This document shows positions 53,262 through 61,992 of a stretch of DNA of 64,000 nucleotides, piece after piece. The notes beneath the pieces were generated by a model. That model was not told the origin of the DNA, did no database searches, and worked only from the letters and a program-made list of their open reading frames with translations. The stretch lies in NCBI GenBank assembly GCA_964463985.1, contig CAYXEK010000007.1, forward strand, positions 1-64,000, given 5' to 3'. Numbering within the stretch: position 1 is the first letter of the stretch; each line of letters opens with the position of its first letter. Source of the stretch: JAXGPF01 sp964463985. Lineage in GTDB: Bacteria; Verrucomicrobiota; Kiritimatiellia; JAAZAB01. The translations under genes and the position numbers were made by a program.

Positions 53262-54521
53262 TCATTGGGCGGGCGCCGGGTCGGCTGTGCGCCGGCGGCA
53301 CAAATTGTCCCGGCGATACCGGGCGGGGGTCACCCCGGCCACGCGCTTAAACTGCTTGATGAAATAACTCTGGTCGCAAAACCCCGTGGCATAAGCGATT
53401 TCCGGACATGGCTGGTCGGTCTGCTCCAGCAACTGCATCGCCTGGCGCACCCGGCGCTGGGTCAAGTGCTGCAAAAAAGTCCTGCCGGTGCGCTGCTTCA
53501 GCAGGTGGCTGACATGGAAAACGCTCAAGCCCGCGGCGGCGGCGGTTTCCGCCAACGACAAGTTGCGCTGATAATGCCGGTTGATATGATCCAGCACCCG
53601 CAGCAAGGCCGGATGCCCGACGCCGTGGCTGCGGGAATAGATGCCGTCCATAAACGCGTCTAAAGCCTGCATCAAAACATGCGCCAGAGTTTCAAAGTCG
53701 CGCGCGGCGATTAACTTGCGCATCCATTGGTGGTTTTGCTCAAGGAGCGGCTCCATTTGCGCGTTATCTTCCACCGCCGCCCGCGTCAGGTAGCCCATCA
53801 TCTCAATCGCCCGCGCGCGCAGCACCACCAGCTTGGGCGATGAAAGAAACATCACGCCCAGCGTCTCGTTCAGCACGCGGCGGGCGCCATTGCGGTCTCC
53901 GGATTTAATGAGGGACAATAACAGGCGTTCCTTGTCCACCGGATAATGCGTCGGCGCAACCGCTCCGCGCTTGCGCTGTTCGTCCATGGCCTCGGCAATC
54001 TGGCGCTGCTGCACGGCTTTCCGGCGATTTTCGTCCAACAATTCAGGCTGCCAGCCGCTGATCTGGTAAAAAACTTCTGAAAGCGACCAGGCTGCCGCGC
54101 GGATGCGCGCCGACGGCCAGAGCCGCAATCGCGCCACATAACGCCGGGCAGCCTCCGGCGCCGCTCCCTGGCGCAGCAAATCACGCAGCGCTTCCTCGTC
54201 CGCCCCTGCATGCGCCAGAACCTCGCCGCCCAGTATTCCGCCCGCCAGTTCCCGGCGGTTCACCAGCGCCACAATCCAACTGATAATGCCGCCGGCGCGG
54301 TAAAACACATACGGTTCGCCCCATTGCAGGGCTTCCTGCAGGCAACAGGCCAGAGCATCGTGATAAGGGGGCAAGCCCGGCAACTGGCCGGCCAAGCGCC
54401 CCGATAAAAGCGGATGTCCATCCACTCCCACCGGCACCGCATGCAGCCTGAAATTACGATAATAATCCCGGCACACCGCCGCCAAAACGCGCCGCGCCGG
54501 GGTAAAAAGTTGTTTTTTCAC
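53262..54521 (-). CDS. AraC-family transcriptional regulator, possible PocR-type sensor domain
   Basis: About 419 residues from a GTG at 54521: GGGAGG stands 4 bases before it, while the ATG at 54533 lies inside that ribosome-binding site. The C-terminal 100 residues are a double helix-turn-helix of AraC type (LRVLDHINRHYQRNLSLAETAAAAGLSVFHVSHLLKQRTGRTF, ATGFCDQSYFIKQFKRVAGVTPARYR). The N-terminal part (about 25-100) with ALACCLQEALQWGEPYVFYRAGG and LAGGILGGEV resembles a PocR ligand-binding domain. It is divergent from the corrinoid protein gene, 230 bases apart, and may control it (inference). Confidence 0.87.
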   Translation of the reverse strand: MKKQLFTPARRVLAAVCRDYYRNFRLHAVPVGVDGHPLLSGRLAGQLPGLPPYHDALACCLQEALQWGEPYVFYRAGGIISWIVALVNRRELAGGILGGEVLAHAGADEEALRDLLRQGAAPEAARRYVARLRLWPSARIRAAAWSLSEVFYQISGWQPELLDENRRKAVQQRQIAEAMDEQRKRGAVAPTHYPVDKERLLLSLIKSGDRNGARRVLNETLGVMFLSSPKLVVLRARAIEMMGYLTRAAVEDNAQMEPLLEQNHQWMRKLIAARDFETLAHVLMQALDAFMDGIYSRSHGVGHPALLRVLDHINRHYQRNLSLAETAAAAGLSVFHVSHLLKQRTGRTFLQHLTQRRVRQAMQLLEQTDQPCPEIAYATGFCDQSYFIKQFKRVAGVTPARYRRDNLCRRRTADPAPAQ

Positions 54522-54751
54522 AAATCCTCCCATAAAACAGCAAGATTGTTATAAAAAAAACTGTTTTTGTCTATACCAAATTAACCGGATAAGCTTTAAT
54601 GCGCGCCAGTTTGGTTTGTTTGGTTGTCTGACGGAATTGGCGGAAGCGGCCAACCGCCCACCGCCGGGCGGCGAAACTCAATCATAAAATGCGCAATCGC
54701 GCAGTCGGGCAGCCATTGCGGCGCAAAAAAAGCGACAGGAAAGGACAGTAC

Positions 54752-55390
54752 ATGAGCAGCACTTTGGAACAAATCACGGAAAATCTGATCAAGGGCAAGG
54801 CTAACGATGTCAAGGCGCTGGTGCAAAAAGCGCTGGACGAAAAAGCCAGCCCCGCCGACATTCTGAACAAGGGATTGCTTGCGGGCATGAGCGTGATCGG
54901 CGAGCGTTTTAAAAACAACGAAGTTTACGTGCCGGAGGTTTTGATTGCGGCGCGCGCGATGAAGGCGGGCATGGAAATTCTGAAACCTCTGCTGGCATCG
55001 GCAGGCGTCGAGCCGCTGGGAACGGTGGTGGTGGGGACGGTCAAGGGCGACCTGCATGATATCGGCAAGAATCTGGTTTGCATGATGCTGGAGGGCGCCG
55101 GCTTCAAAGTCGTGGATGCCGGCATCAATGTCGAGCCGGCTAAAATGGTGGAACTGGCCAAGGAAAACAACGCCGCCGTAATCGGCGCTTCCGCGCTGCT
55201 GACCACCACGATGGTGAACATGAAAAACGTGGTGGAAAGCGTCAAGTCCGCCGGGCTGTCAGGCAAGATCAAGGTCATGATCGGCGGCGCGCCGGTTACC
55301 CAGGCTTTTGCCGACGAAATCGGCGCGGACGGCTATGCTCCGGACGCCGCCTCAGCCGCCGACCTGGCCAAAACTCTGCTTAAGCAATAA
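54752..55390 (+). CDS. Corrinoid (vitamin B12-binding) methyl-carrier protein
   Basis: 212 residues from the ATG at 54752, with AAAGGA upstream. Residues 1-88 are the helical cap domain (LIKGKANDVKALVQKALDEKASPADILNKGLLAGMSVIGERF). The Rossmann domain carries the cobalt-ligand motif GDLHDIG (D100, H102, G105), then GASALLTTTM and GGAPVTQ, as in MtbC/MtmC and MtaC. It would carry a methyl group on cobalamin between a substrate methyltransferase and a UroD-like acceptor enzyme. No reactivase or substrate-specific methyltransferase of the MttB type is near, but a UroD-like protein with an intact zinc motif lies at 57007-58089. A strong terminator follows. Confidence 0.92.
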   Translation: MSSTLEQITENLIKGKANDVKALVQKALDEKASPADILNKGLLAGMSVIGERFKNNEVYVPEVLIAARAMKAGMEILKPLLASAGVEPLGTVVVGTVKGDLHDIGKNLVCMMLEGAGFKVVDAGINVEPAKMVELAKENNAAVIGASALLTTTMVNMKNVVESVKSAGLSGKIKVMIGGAPVTQAFADEIGADGYAPDAASAADLAKTLLKQ

Positions 55391-55414
55391 CCAGCGGAAC
55401 CGCGGCAAAACACA

Positions 55415-55458
55415 GGGCGCTTGTTCCGCCGTCCAGGCGGGCAGGCGCCCTTTTTTTT
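55415..55458 (+). terminator. Rho-independent terminator after the corrinoid gene
   Basis: Stem GGGCGC (55415-55420) with GCGCCC (55445-55450), an inner stem CCGCC / GGCGG, then eight T residues (55451-55458). The TAA stop of the convergent fucosidase gene falls in the same T-run at 55457-55459, so the hairpin separates both genes. Confidence 0.85.
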
Positions 55459-56815
55459 AACGGGCCTGACCGTCCAACCAGACGGATTCGCCGCGCCGTC
55501 GCGCCCAGGGCACGTAACACAGGGGATGGTCGCTCCACAGGGGCGATTTGCCGACGGACGGATTCACCGCCGGCGGCGCATCGCATTCGAGCCTGATCAC
55601 CGGGAACAGCATTTGCTCCATTTGCGGCGGCAATCCGTTGATCGTCAATTCCCAATCATTCTGGCTGACGGATAACGGGTAATCCGACCCCAGCAACGCG
55701 GCCCGCCGTACCCGGGTTTGCAGCCAGGTTAGACGCAGCGACGGCCGCCGGTCCCAGAAACGGAGAATCAAGTACAGGTTGTTGCCGCGACAGGACAGGC
55801 GTCCCAGCGTAACGACGTCCGGCAATTCCCGAGTTTCCGTGCCGTAAACGGCTTCGCCGTTGATCCGCAGCCAATCGCCAATCACCCCGGCGCGCTCGAC
55901 AAATGCCGGCGGCATCGCGCCGTCGGCGTCCGGCCCGACATTCAGCAGCAGATTCCCGCCCTGGCTGGCGGCTTCCACCAGCATGTCGAGCAGCAAGTCC
56001 GCCGGGCGCCAATGCTCGCCGACCGTGTACCCCCACAGGCGCCAGGTGCTGACCTGGCAGGACTCCCACAGGCGGTCCGGCTCGGCCTTGATGTGCTGTT
56101 CCGGGGTGCCGAAATCGCCGAGTTCCCGGGAATGCCCGGCGTCTTCCAGCATGTTCTGGTAGTGATCCGGTCCTGCAGGCTTGACCGCGGGCTTGCCGAG
56201 CCGGTTGTTGATCAGAATTTCCGGCTGCAGGCCGCGCATCATGCGCACCAGTTCCTCCGAACGCCAATCCTCGCGGGTGCGCGGCCAGGAACCATCGAAC
56301 CAGATCACGTCAATCTTGCCGTAATTGGTCAGCAACTCGCGCACCTGGCCGTGCGCGTATTCGCAAAACGTGCGCCAGCCGTCCGGGTTGATATCCGGCC
56401 CTTCCAGGTAAGCCGGCACGCGGAAATCCGCGAGCGAATAATACAAGCCCACCCGCAGGCCGGCGGCGCGGAAGGCCTCCACGTACTCGGCCACGAAATC
56501 GCGCTTAGCCGCCTGCGCCACGCTGGTGTAATCCGTCAGCCGCGAATTCCACAGGCAATAACCGTCATGGTGCCGGGTGGTCAACACCGCGTAGCGGAAT
56601 CCGCCGGCGACGGCGATTTCCGCCCAGCGCCGCGCGTCGAACTTTTGCGGCTGCCAGCGGCAGGCAGCCGCGGCGTATTCCCTCTGATCCAGCCATTCGC
56701 GGATCAGGACCTGCTCGCCACGCCCCACCTGCGCGTAGGGCCCCCAGTGGATGAACATCCCGAAGCGCGCCGCGGGAAACCAGCGCCATTTTTCCGGGAT
56801 ACTGATGTTGGACAT
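55457..56815 (-). CDS. GH29 alpha-L-fucosidase
   Basis: 452 residues from the ATG at 56815 (AGGGA upstream); the frame open to 56848 has no start signal. The family landmarks are FGMFIHWGPYA, YAVLTTRHHDGYCLWNSRLTDY, VGLYYSLADF and the nucleophile D174 in DVIWFDGSWP, then GGNLLLNVGPDADG. It releases terminal L-fucose from glycans. No signal peptide is visible, so it works in the cytoplasm or is exported another way. The acid/base glutamate cannot be fixed by eye in this subfamily. Stop lies in the shared terminator. Confidence 0.92.
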   Translation of the reverse strand: MSNISIPEKWRWFPAARFGMFIHWGPYAQVGRGEQVLIREWLDQREYAAAACRWQPQKFDARRWAEIAVAGGFRYAVLTTRHHDGYCLWNSRLTDYTSVAQAAKRDFVAEYVEAFRAAGLRVGLYYSLADFRVPAYLEGPDINPDGWRTFCEYAHGQVRELLTNYGKIDVIWFDGSWPRTREDWRSEELVRMMRGLQPEILINNRLGKPAVKPAGPDHYQNMLEDAGHSRELGDFGTPEQHIKAEPDRLWESCQVSTWRLWGYTVGEHWRPADLLLDMLVEAASQGGNLLLNVGPDADGAMPPAFVERAGVIGDWLRINGEAVYGTETRELPDVVTLGRLSCRGNNLYLILRFWDRRPSLRLTWLQTRVRRAALLGSDYPLSVSQNDWELTINGLPPQMEQMLFPVIRLECDAPPAVNPSVGKSPLWSDHPLCYVPWARRRGESVWLDGQAR

Positions 56816-56835
56816 GATTGATTCCCTTCTCAGAT

Positions 56836-56955
56836 GAGCCATTTGCATAAGTCTCGGTCAACGAAGAAGTCGTCCCTCCAAAATGGAAAAACAACCCGTT
56901 TTTGGAGGGTCGGGTTCCACCCCGACCTTGTGGCAAGGGTTTTTGAAATTTGTTC
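56836..56955 (-). mobile_element. MITE-like element, copy D
   Basis: 120 bases in reverse orientation. The ends GAGCCATTTGCATAAGTC and GTTTTTGAAATTTGTTC are decayed versions of the terminal repeats; arm 1 (GGTCGGGTTCCACCCCGACC read here) and arm 2 are intact, arm 3 is degraded. AGAT(G) is present on both sides (56832-56836 and 56956-56960). It occupies most of the 191-base gap between the fucosidase and the UroD-like gene. Confidence 0.82.
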
Positions 56956-57006
56956 AGATGTAATAATTACCCGGTCCAAAGCTTGGCAAACGTGCGCGCA
57001 GCCGGT

Positions 57007-58089
57007 TCAATACCGCGCCAGTTCCAGACCGCGATCGCGGAAATAGATGAAAGTTTCGTAATCAACTTCGGGCGGGGTCGAGTGGTCGGTAGACAGAATA
57101 TAGGGGGTCCGGGTGGCCATTAACGGCAAAATCTTTTTGCGCAATTCGGCGTCAATCCGCGCGCGATCATTGGATATCAGCTCGCGGATGTCAATATTGC
57201 CCATGAATCCCAGGCGGTCGCCGTACAACTTGTTCAACCGCACCATGTCCATGCCGGCCTTGACCTCCATCGCCTGCAGCATGTCGATGCCGGCCTCGAT
57301 CATGCCAGGCACGAGCGGCTCGACGAACCCGCAGGAATGCATGATCACGCGCATGCCGCGCTGGTGCGCCCAGGCGATGGTGCGTTTATGCGCGGGCATG
57401 ATCAATTCCCGGTACATTGCCGGCGACATGAATGGCTTTTCCTTGAATCCCATGTCTTCCCAGAACCAGATGCCGTCCGGCAGACCCTCCTCGGCAAACA
57501 GCATTTCCCAGAGGTTAATGGTCATTTCGGCATAAAAGGAAGCCATTTCCAGCACCCACTCCGGATCGAGCGCCATGCCGACCAGAAGGTGTTCATGTCC
57601 GCAGACCGGGTGGAGCTGCTCGAAAACATTCGTGCCGAACCACATGAAAAAACGGTTTTTGTCGGCCGCCGCCTGGCGGGCCAAACGGTAGGCTTCAAAA
57701 TTCACCCGGCGCCGGTCGGGCTTTAAAAACGGCTTGATATGCTGTTCCCAGCCCGCGCGATCCCGCACCAGGAAGTCCACATGCTCCGGCGTGCCGGACT
57801 TGGCTTTCCACTGGCGTAAGACTGCGCCGTTGCCGTCGCGCACGAGCTTGGTGTCGGCGTCCTCCTCCAAAATCGTTGGGGGAACGTCAAGATTGGCGAT
57901 CATGTTAAAGCCGCCGGACCCGACAATATCCATATTGAAAAACTCGCTCAATCCCTTAGGCGGGAGATGCCCCTCGGCTGTCCAGCGCCGGGTGGTTTCT
58001 CCCCAGAAAGACTCGCTGAAGGCGGCGCGATCGGCCGGCCGCCGTTCCAGCAAATTGCCTACGCGTTCCCGTGAAGTCATTTCCGGCAT
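57007..58089 (-). CDS. UroD-like methyltransferase with HxCG zinc motif (MtaA/MtbA-like)
   Basis: 360 residues; AAGGAG lies upstream of the ATG. It has the UroD fold with FEQLHPVCGHEHLLVGMALDPEWV, DGIWFWEDMGFKEKPFMSPAMYRELIMPAHKR and RVIMHSCGFVEPLVPGMIEAGIDMLQ, where H251 and C253 are the zinc ligands of methylcobamide:thiol methyltransferases. GFMGNIDIRELISND and YILSTDHSTPPEVDYETF finish the barrel. Of the three UroD-like proteins in the window it is the only one with this motif and so the best partner for the corrinoid protein at 54752-55390 (inference). The methyl acceptor is unknown. Confidence 0.88.
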   Translation of the reverse strand: MPEMTSRERVGNLLERRPADRAAFSESFWGETTRRWTAEGHLPPKGLSEFFNMDIVGSGGFNMIANLDVPPTILEEDADTKLVRDGNGAVLRQWKAKSGTPEHVDFLVRDRAGWEQHIKPFLKPDRRRVNFEAYRLARQAAADKNRFFMWFGTNVFEQLHPVCGHEHLLVGMALDPEWVLEMASFYAEMTINLWEMLFAEEGLPDGIWFWEDMGFKEKPFMSPAMYRELIMPAHKRTIAWAHQRGMRVIMHSCGFVEPLVPGMIEAGIDMLQAMEVKAGMDMVRLNKLYGDRLGFMGNIDIRELISNDRARIDAELRKKILPLMATRTPYILSTDHSTPPEVDYETFIYFRDRGLELARY

Positions 58090-58148
58090 GGCCTGATTCT
58101 CCTTGATTAAACGAAATTCATTACGAGGTTTTGACCGGGCATTGAAAC

Positions 58149-59156
58149 CTAGACATGAAGTTCCGCCACCGTAAAACCGGCGGCCGCCAGCATGGCCAGG
58201 TCGGCGGCGTGACCCTGTCCGGGCGTAGTCAGGTAATCGTTGGTAAACATCGAGTTGGCGGCATAGAGGGCCAGCGGCTGCATCGGCCCCAGAACCGCCT
58301 CGCGCCCGCCGGCAATCCGGATTTCGCGGTCCGGCAAAACGAACCGGAACATCGCCAGAATCCGCAATCCTTCCATGGGCGACAGGCGCGGCCGGCCGGC
58401 CAACCGGGTGCCGGCGCGCGGGTCAAGCAGGTTGACGGGCACGGAATCGGCGTCAATTTCACGCAAGGCGAATGCCAGTTCCACGCGGTCGGCCGGCGTT
58501 TCCCCCATGCCCAGCAATCCGCCGCTGCATAATTCCATCCCGGCGCGCTTGGCGGCCCGCGCAGAAGCCACGCGGTCGTCATAAGTATGAGTTCGACAGA
58601 TTTCCGGGTAAAACCGGCGGGATGTTTCAAGGTTATGGTTATAGCGATCCACGCCCGCCGCTTTCAGACGCCGGGCCTGGACGTCATCCAGCAATCCCAT
58701 CGAGGTGCAGACCTGCAAATGCGGGTGCCGGCGCTTGATCAGACTGGCGGCGGCGCAGATGTTCTGCAGGGCGGCTTCGTCCGGCCCGCGGCCGCTGAGC
58801 ACGATGCAATAACGCACCGCCCGGGCCTGCACGGCAGATTCCGCGCCGGCGGCGATTTCCTCCGCCGATTGCAACGGGTATTGCGGCGCGCCGGAAATTG
58901 CCGCCGCGCTCTGGCTGCAGTAAGCGCAGTCTTCCGAACACAATCCGCTCTTGGCGTTATGTAACAGGTGCAGGCGGACGCCCCGGCCGAAATATTTTTT
59001 GCGGATGGCAAATGCGGCGGACAGCAAGTCCAGCAGGTTGTCATCCGGCGTATCCAGGATGGACAGGGCCGCGGGACGTTCAACGGACTCCCCTGCCAGC
59101 ACGCGCGCGCTTAAAGCGCGCCAATCAGATTCAGGCTTTGCGGTTGCAATTGACAT
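58149..59156 (-). CDS. bioB: Biotin synthase
   Basis: 335 residues from the ATG at 59156 (MSIATAKPESDWRALS). The frame stays open to 59597, but that part is a translated tandem repeat and is rejected. The radical-SAM cluster site is CSEDCAYC (C73, C77, C80) in LLHNAKSGLCSEDCAYCSQS, exactly as in BioB. CIVLSGRGP, GVDRYNHNLETSRRFYPEICRTHTYDDR and LCSGGLLGMGET are also diagnostic. It inserts sulfur into dethiobiotin using a second [2Fe-2S] cluster. No other bio genes are near. The ribosome-binding site is weak. Confidence 0.94.
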   Translation of the reverse strand: MSIATAKPESDWRALSARVLAGESVERPAALSILDTPDDNLLDLLSAAFAIRKKYFGRGVRLHLLHNAKSGLCSEDCAYCSQSAAAISGAPQYPLQSAEEIAAGAESAVQARAVRYCIVLSGRGPDEAALQNICAAASLIKRRHPHLQVCTSMGLLDDVQARRLKAAGVDRYNHNLETSRRFYPEICRTHTYDDRVASARAAKRAGMELCSGGLLGMGETPADRVELAFALREIDADSVPVNLLDPRAGTRLAGRPRLSPMEGLRILAMFRFVLPDREIRIAGGREAVLGPMQPLALYAANSMFTNDYLTTPGQGHAADLAMLAAAGFTVAELHV

Positions 59157-59375
59157 GCGGATGGGGATACCCTGTTTTGCGCAGGATGTCAAGGTAGAAT
59201 TCGCCCCGCCCCACCCGCGGGGGCGCATCTGCGATTCGTTGCAGGCAAGCAGGCACCGGCAATGCGATTGATTGCTTGCGTACAGTTTTTGGCCGCGCAG
59301 CGGTTTTGGAGTGCGCAGGCTCGACTGCGCTTTTATAGGGTTGCGTTTAACCCGCAAGACCTGAAGCCGTAGCAG

Positions 59376-59490
59376 AAAAGCGGCGTCAAACCGCCGCAGT
59401 CCAAAGCAGCTTTCCTGCGCAAAAGCGGCGTCAAACCGCCGCAGTCCAAAGCAGCTTCGCCGCGCAAGAGCGGCGTCAATCCCTGCGGAA
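59376..59490. repeat. 45-bp tandem repeat, about 2.5 copies
   Basis: Units at 59376-59420 and 59421-59465 share AAAAGCGGCGTCAAACCGCC and the following GCAGTCCAAAGCAGCTT; a third, partial unit starts at 59466. Each has an internal GCGGC/GCCGC stem. Upstream at 59313-59330 stands another hairpin, GCGCAG-gctcga-CTGCGC followed by TTTT. The 446-base gap 59157-59602 between bioB and the antiporter contains only these repeats, the hairpin at 59491 and a promoter. Confidence 0.8.
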
Positions 59491-59514
59491 CAGACTTGCG
59501 CCCGAGCAAGTCTG
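59491..59514. repeat. Hairpin CAGACTTGC/GCAAGTCTG
   Basis: A perfect 9-base inverted repeat with a 6-base loop, just upstream of the antiporter promoter. It could be an operator or the end of the tandem-repeat array. Confidence 0.55.
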
Positions 59515-59530
59515 GCTAAAGTCAACAACC

Positions 59531-59558
59531 TTGACATCCGGCTGCCGGCATTTATAAT
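59531..59558 (+). promoter_or_regulatory. Consensus sigma70 promoter of the antiporter gene
   Basis: TTGACA (59531-59536), 16-base spacer, TATAAT (59553-59558): both hexamers are perfect. The start codon at 59603 is 44 bases downstream, with GAGGC at 59587-59591. Confidence 0.85.
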
Positions 59559-59602
59559 GCTGGCGCTGTTTTGGATGCTGCTGGCAGAGGCAAACATTTT
59601 CC

Positions 59603-61873
59603 ATGGGCATTGAATTCATTCAGGATTTTACCGTGGTCCTGCTGGTGGCGGGCATAGCCGGCGCCATCTGCCGGCGACTGGGCGCTTCGGCCACCATCGG
59701 CTACCTGCTGGCCGGGATGGTGGTGGGGCCTTATACCCCGCCGGTGGACCTCGTATCCAACCTCGACAGCATCCAGACGCTCTCGCAACTGGGCTTGATT
59801 TTCCTGATGTTTTCCACCGGGTTGGGGTTGAGTTTCCGCAAGCTTAGCCAACTGGGCATGGCCTTGTTCGCCGCGGTTCTGTGCAGCACGCTGGTGATCA
59901 TCACCCTCATGCGGATGGGCGGGGCGGTATTGCATACCCACACCATGACCGCCTTGTTCATCGCCGGGATGCTGGCCAGTTCGAGTTCGGCGATCATCAG
60001 CCGCATTCTGCATGAAGGCGGCTTCATTCACCGGCATGCCGGACAATTGGCCATGACGATTACCCTGCTGGAAGACCTGGCGGCATTGATCCTTTTCAGC
60101 GTCGTCGGCTCCTATGCCGCGGCGGACCAGACCCATCTGGTGCATCAGACAGGATCATTTTTTGCCTTCCTGTCCCTGGTGGTCATTCTGGCACTGTTGT
60201 GGGTGCCCCGTTTCCTGGCAGCCATCCAGCGCCGGCTGCAGGAAGAATTGCGGACGCTGCTGGTGGCCGGCACACTGTGCCTGCTGGCGGTGCTGGCCAC
60301 CCGCGCGGGCTATTCCCCGGCGCTGGGCGCCTTCCTGCTGGGCGTGATTATCGCCGGCACACCGCAGCGCGCGGCGATTGAGCGGACCTTTGCCGGCCTG
60401 CGCGACATCTTCTCCGCCGTCTTCTTCGTCTCCATCGGCATGCTGATAGACGTGCATGTATTTTTCAACCCCTGGCTCATGCTCCTGCTGGCGGCGCTGG
60501 CTGCCGGGGCGATTGCCGTACGCCTGGTTGCCGCCACCACCGGCATGTTGCTGGCCGGGTACAAAGGCCGGGACGTTTTCCCCGCCGCCCTGACCTTGAC
60601 GGTGACCGGAGAATTTTCCTTCATCTTCGCCCAATTGGGCGTCAGCCGCGGTGTGCTGCCGGAATCCGCCCAGGCGCTGGCGGTGGGGGTATGCGTGGCG
60701 ACAGCCGCCTTTGCCTCCCTGGCGGTGCCGCGCAGCGAGGGCATTACGGCCTTCCTGATCGCGCACCAGCCGCGGCTGCTGGCGCGGGCGGTCAATGGCT
60801 GGCAAAACCTGCTGGCCGCCCTGGGGCGGCGCGGCCAGGCCAGCATGCTCTGGCGCTTTGCCCGCAAACGCGTCTGGCAGATCGGCGTAGAAATCCTATT
60901 TGTGACCGGTCTGCTCATCTTTGCCGAGCCCTTGTTCGCGCAGGTATTCGACTGGCTGGGACACAGCCCGGAAACAGGGTCGCGCATCAACCTGTTATTC
61001 TGGTCGGTATTCGGCTTGTTCCTGCTTGGTCCGCTGATTGCCATCTGGCGCAATATCGGCGCCCTGGCCATGCTTTATGCCCAGGCGGCCACGCTGGAAG
61101 AGGCCCGGCAAAGTTACCGCTCAGCCCTGCTGGAAAATTTGATCAAGCTGATTGCCGCCGTCGTGCTGGCCGGCTGGTTGTGGCTGTTCTGGCCGGCGCA
61201 TTTCGCTTCCATCTGGATTCCGGTGGCGCTGGCGGGCGGCCTGGGCGTCATGGCCGTCCTGTTCTGGCGCAAGATGATTTACTGGCACAGCGTGATGGAA
61301 GGCCGCATTTACCGCGCCTTTCAGGGCGGCGAACTCGCGCACGCCCAAGCCTGGCGCGACAAAACAGCGGAATGGAACGTCACCATCGGCGAAAGCATGA
61401 TTCCCGATTACAGCCCGCACGGCGGGCGTTCCATCGCTGATCTGAACCTGCGCGCGCGGTTCCGCTGCACCATAATCGCCATTGAGCGCCAGGGATACCT
61501 GATCATGAACCCGGCGGCCGCCACAGCCGTTTACCCGCAGGACAAACTGTTGCTGCTGGGCGCGGCGGATCAGATTGCCGCCGCCCGGGAATGGCTGGCG
61601 GGCGGGCAATCGCCGACGCCGGACGACGCCGACCTGGATGATATTCATTTTGAAACCATCACCGTGCCGGAAGACAGCCCGCACCTGGGCCAGACGTTGA
61701 TGCGCCTGGGAATTGCCGGACAGTTGGGCGTGCAGATCACCGGCATCCGCCGCGCCGGCGTGGAGCATATCAATCCGCCCGCCGCGGAAACACTGCAAGC
61801 GGGCGATGAAGTCCTGGCGCTGGGTTTGCCCCGCCAGATCCGCGCCTTCCGCGAGTGGCTGGCGGGCGGGTGA
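59603..61873 (+). CDS. CPA2-type cation:proton antiporter with TrkA-C regulatory domains
   Basis: 756 residues. Residues 1-385 are a KefB/Ybal-type exchanger with about 12 membrane helices (GYLLAGMVVGPYTPP, QLGLIFLMFSTGLGLSFRKL, LLEDLAALILFSVVG, YSPALGAFLLGVIIAGTP, ITVTGEFSFIFAQLGVSRG-like). LEDLAA carries the ion-binding acidic residue. About 430-570 holds four more hydrophobic segments. The C-terminus has two RCK/TrkA-C-like domains (about 580-665 and 675-756, CTIIAIERQGYLIMNPAAATAVYPQDKLLLLG). There is no NAD-binding TrkA-N domain, so gating is by a ligand at TrkA-C rather than NAD (inference). It exchanges K+ or Na+ for protons at the inner membrane. Confidence 0.9.
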   Translation: MGIEFIQDFTVVLLVAGIAGAICRRLGASATIGYLLAGMVVGPYTPPVDLVSNLDSIQTLSQLGLIFLMFSTGLGLSFRKLSQLGMALFAAVLCSTLVIITLMRMGGAVLHTHTMTALFIAGMLASSSSAIISRILHEGGFIHRHAGQLAMTITLLEDLAALILFSVVGSYAAADQTHLVHQTGSFFAFLSLVVILALLWVPRFLAAIQRRLQEELRTLLVAGTLCLLAVLATRAGYSPALGAFLLGVIIAGTPQRAAIERTFAGLRDIFSAVFFVSIGMLIDVHVFFNPWLMLLLAALAAGAIAVRLVAATTGMLLAGYKGRDVFPAALTLTVTGEFSFIFAQLGVSRGVLPESAQALAVGVCVATAAFASLAVPRSEGITAFLIAHQPRLLARAVNGWQNLLAALGRRGQASMLWRFARKRVWQIGVEILFVTGLLIFAEPLFAQVFDWLGHSPETGSRINLLFWSVFGLFLLGPLIAIWRNIGALAMLYAQAATLEEARQSYRSALLENLIKLIAAVVLAGWLWLFWPAHFASIWIPVALAGGLGVMAVLFWRKMIYWHSVMEGRIYRAFQGGELAHAQAWRDKTAEWNVTIGESMIPDYSPHGGRSIADLNLRARFRCTIIAIERQGYLIMNPAAATAVYPQDKLLLLGAADQIAAAREWLAGGQSPTPDDADLDDIHFETITVPEDSPHLGQTLMRLGIAGQLGVQITGIRRAGVEHINPPAAETLQAGDEVLALGLPRQIRAFREWLAGG

Positions 61874-61908
61874 ACGGCCGCAGACATGCATAAATCGCCA
61901 CGCCGCCC

Positions 61909-61966
61909 AGGCCGGCATTGTCCGTTCGAGCTTAGCGCAAGTTATTCACCCTGCGAATGCCGGCCT
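61909..61966. repeat. Inverted repeat between convergent genes
   Basis: AGGCCGGCATT (61909-61919) pairs perfectly with AATGCCGGCCT (61956-61966) across a 36-base loop. It lies between the antiporter stop and the stop of the convergent glycosidase gene, so may end transcription from either side, although no T-run follows. Confidence 0.5.
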
Positions 61967-61992
61967 CCTTACGGGGGAACAATCCGGCAATC

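Noticed and set aside
54600..54751. Cobalamin riboswitch before the corrinoid gene
   Set aside because: I see GC-rich inverted repeats (CCGCCC/GGGCGG) but not the conserved B12-box sequence; the region is also short for that riboswitch.
56836..56955. Rho-independent terminator between fucosidase and UroD-like gene
   Set aside because: The hairpins belong to element copy D, with target duplications at its ends, and no T-run follows a stem.
59376..59490. CRISPR-like array
   Set aside because: Units are directly adjacent with no spacers and there are no cas genes.
59157..59597. 147-residue N-terminal extension of BioB
   Set aside because: It is a translation of the 45-bp tandem repeat and hairpins (CFGLRRFDAAF repeated) and crosses the antiporter promoter; BioB is complete from 59156.
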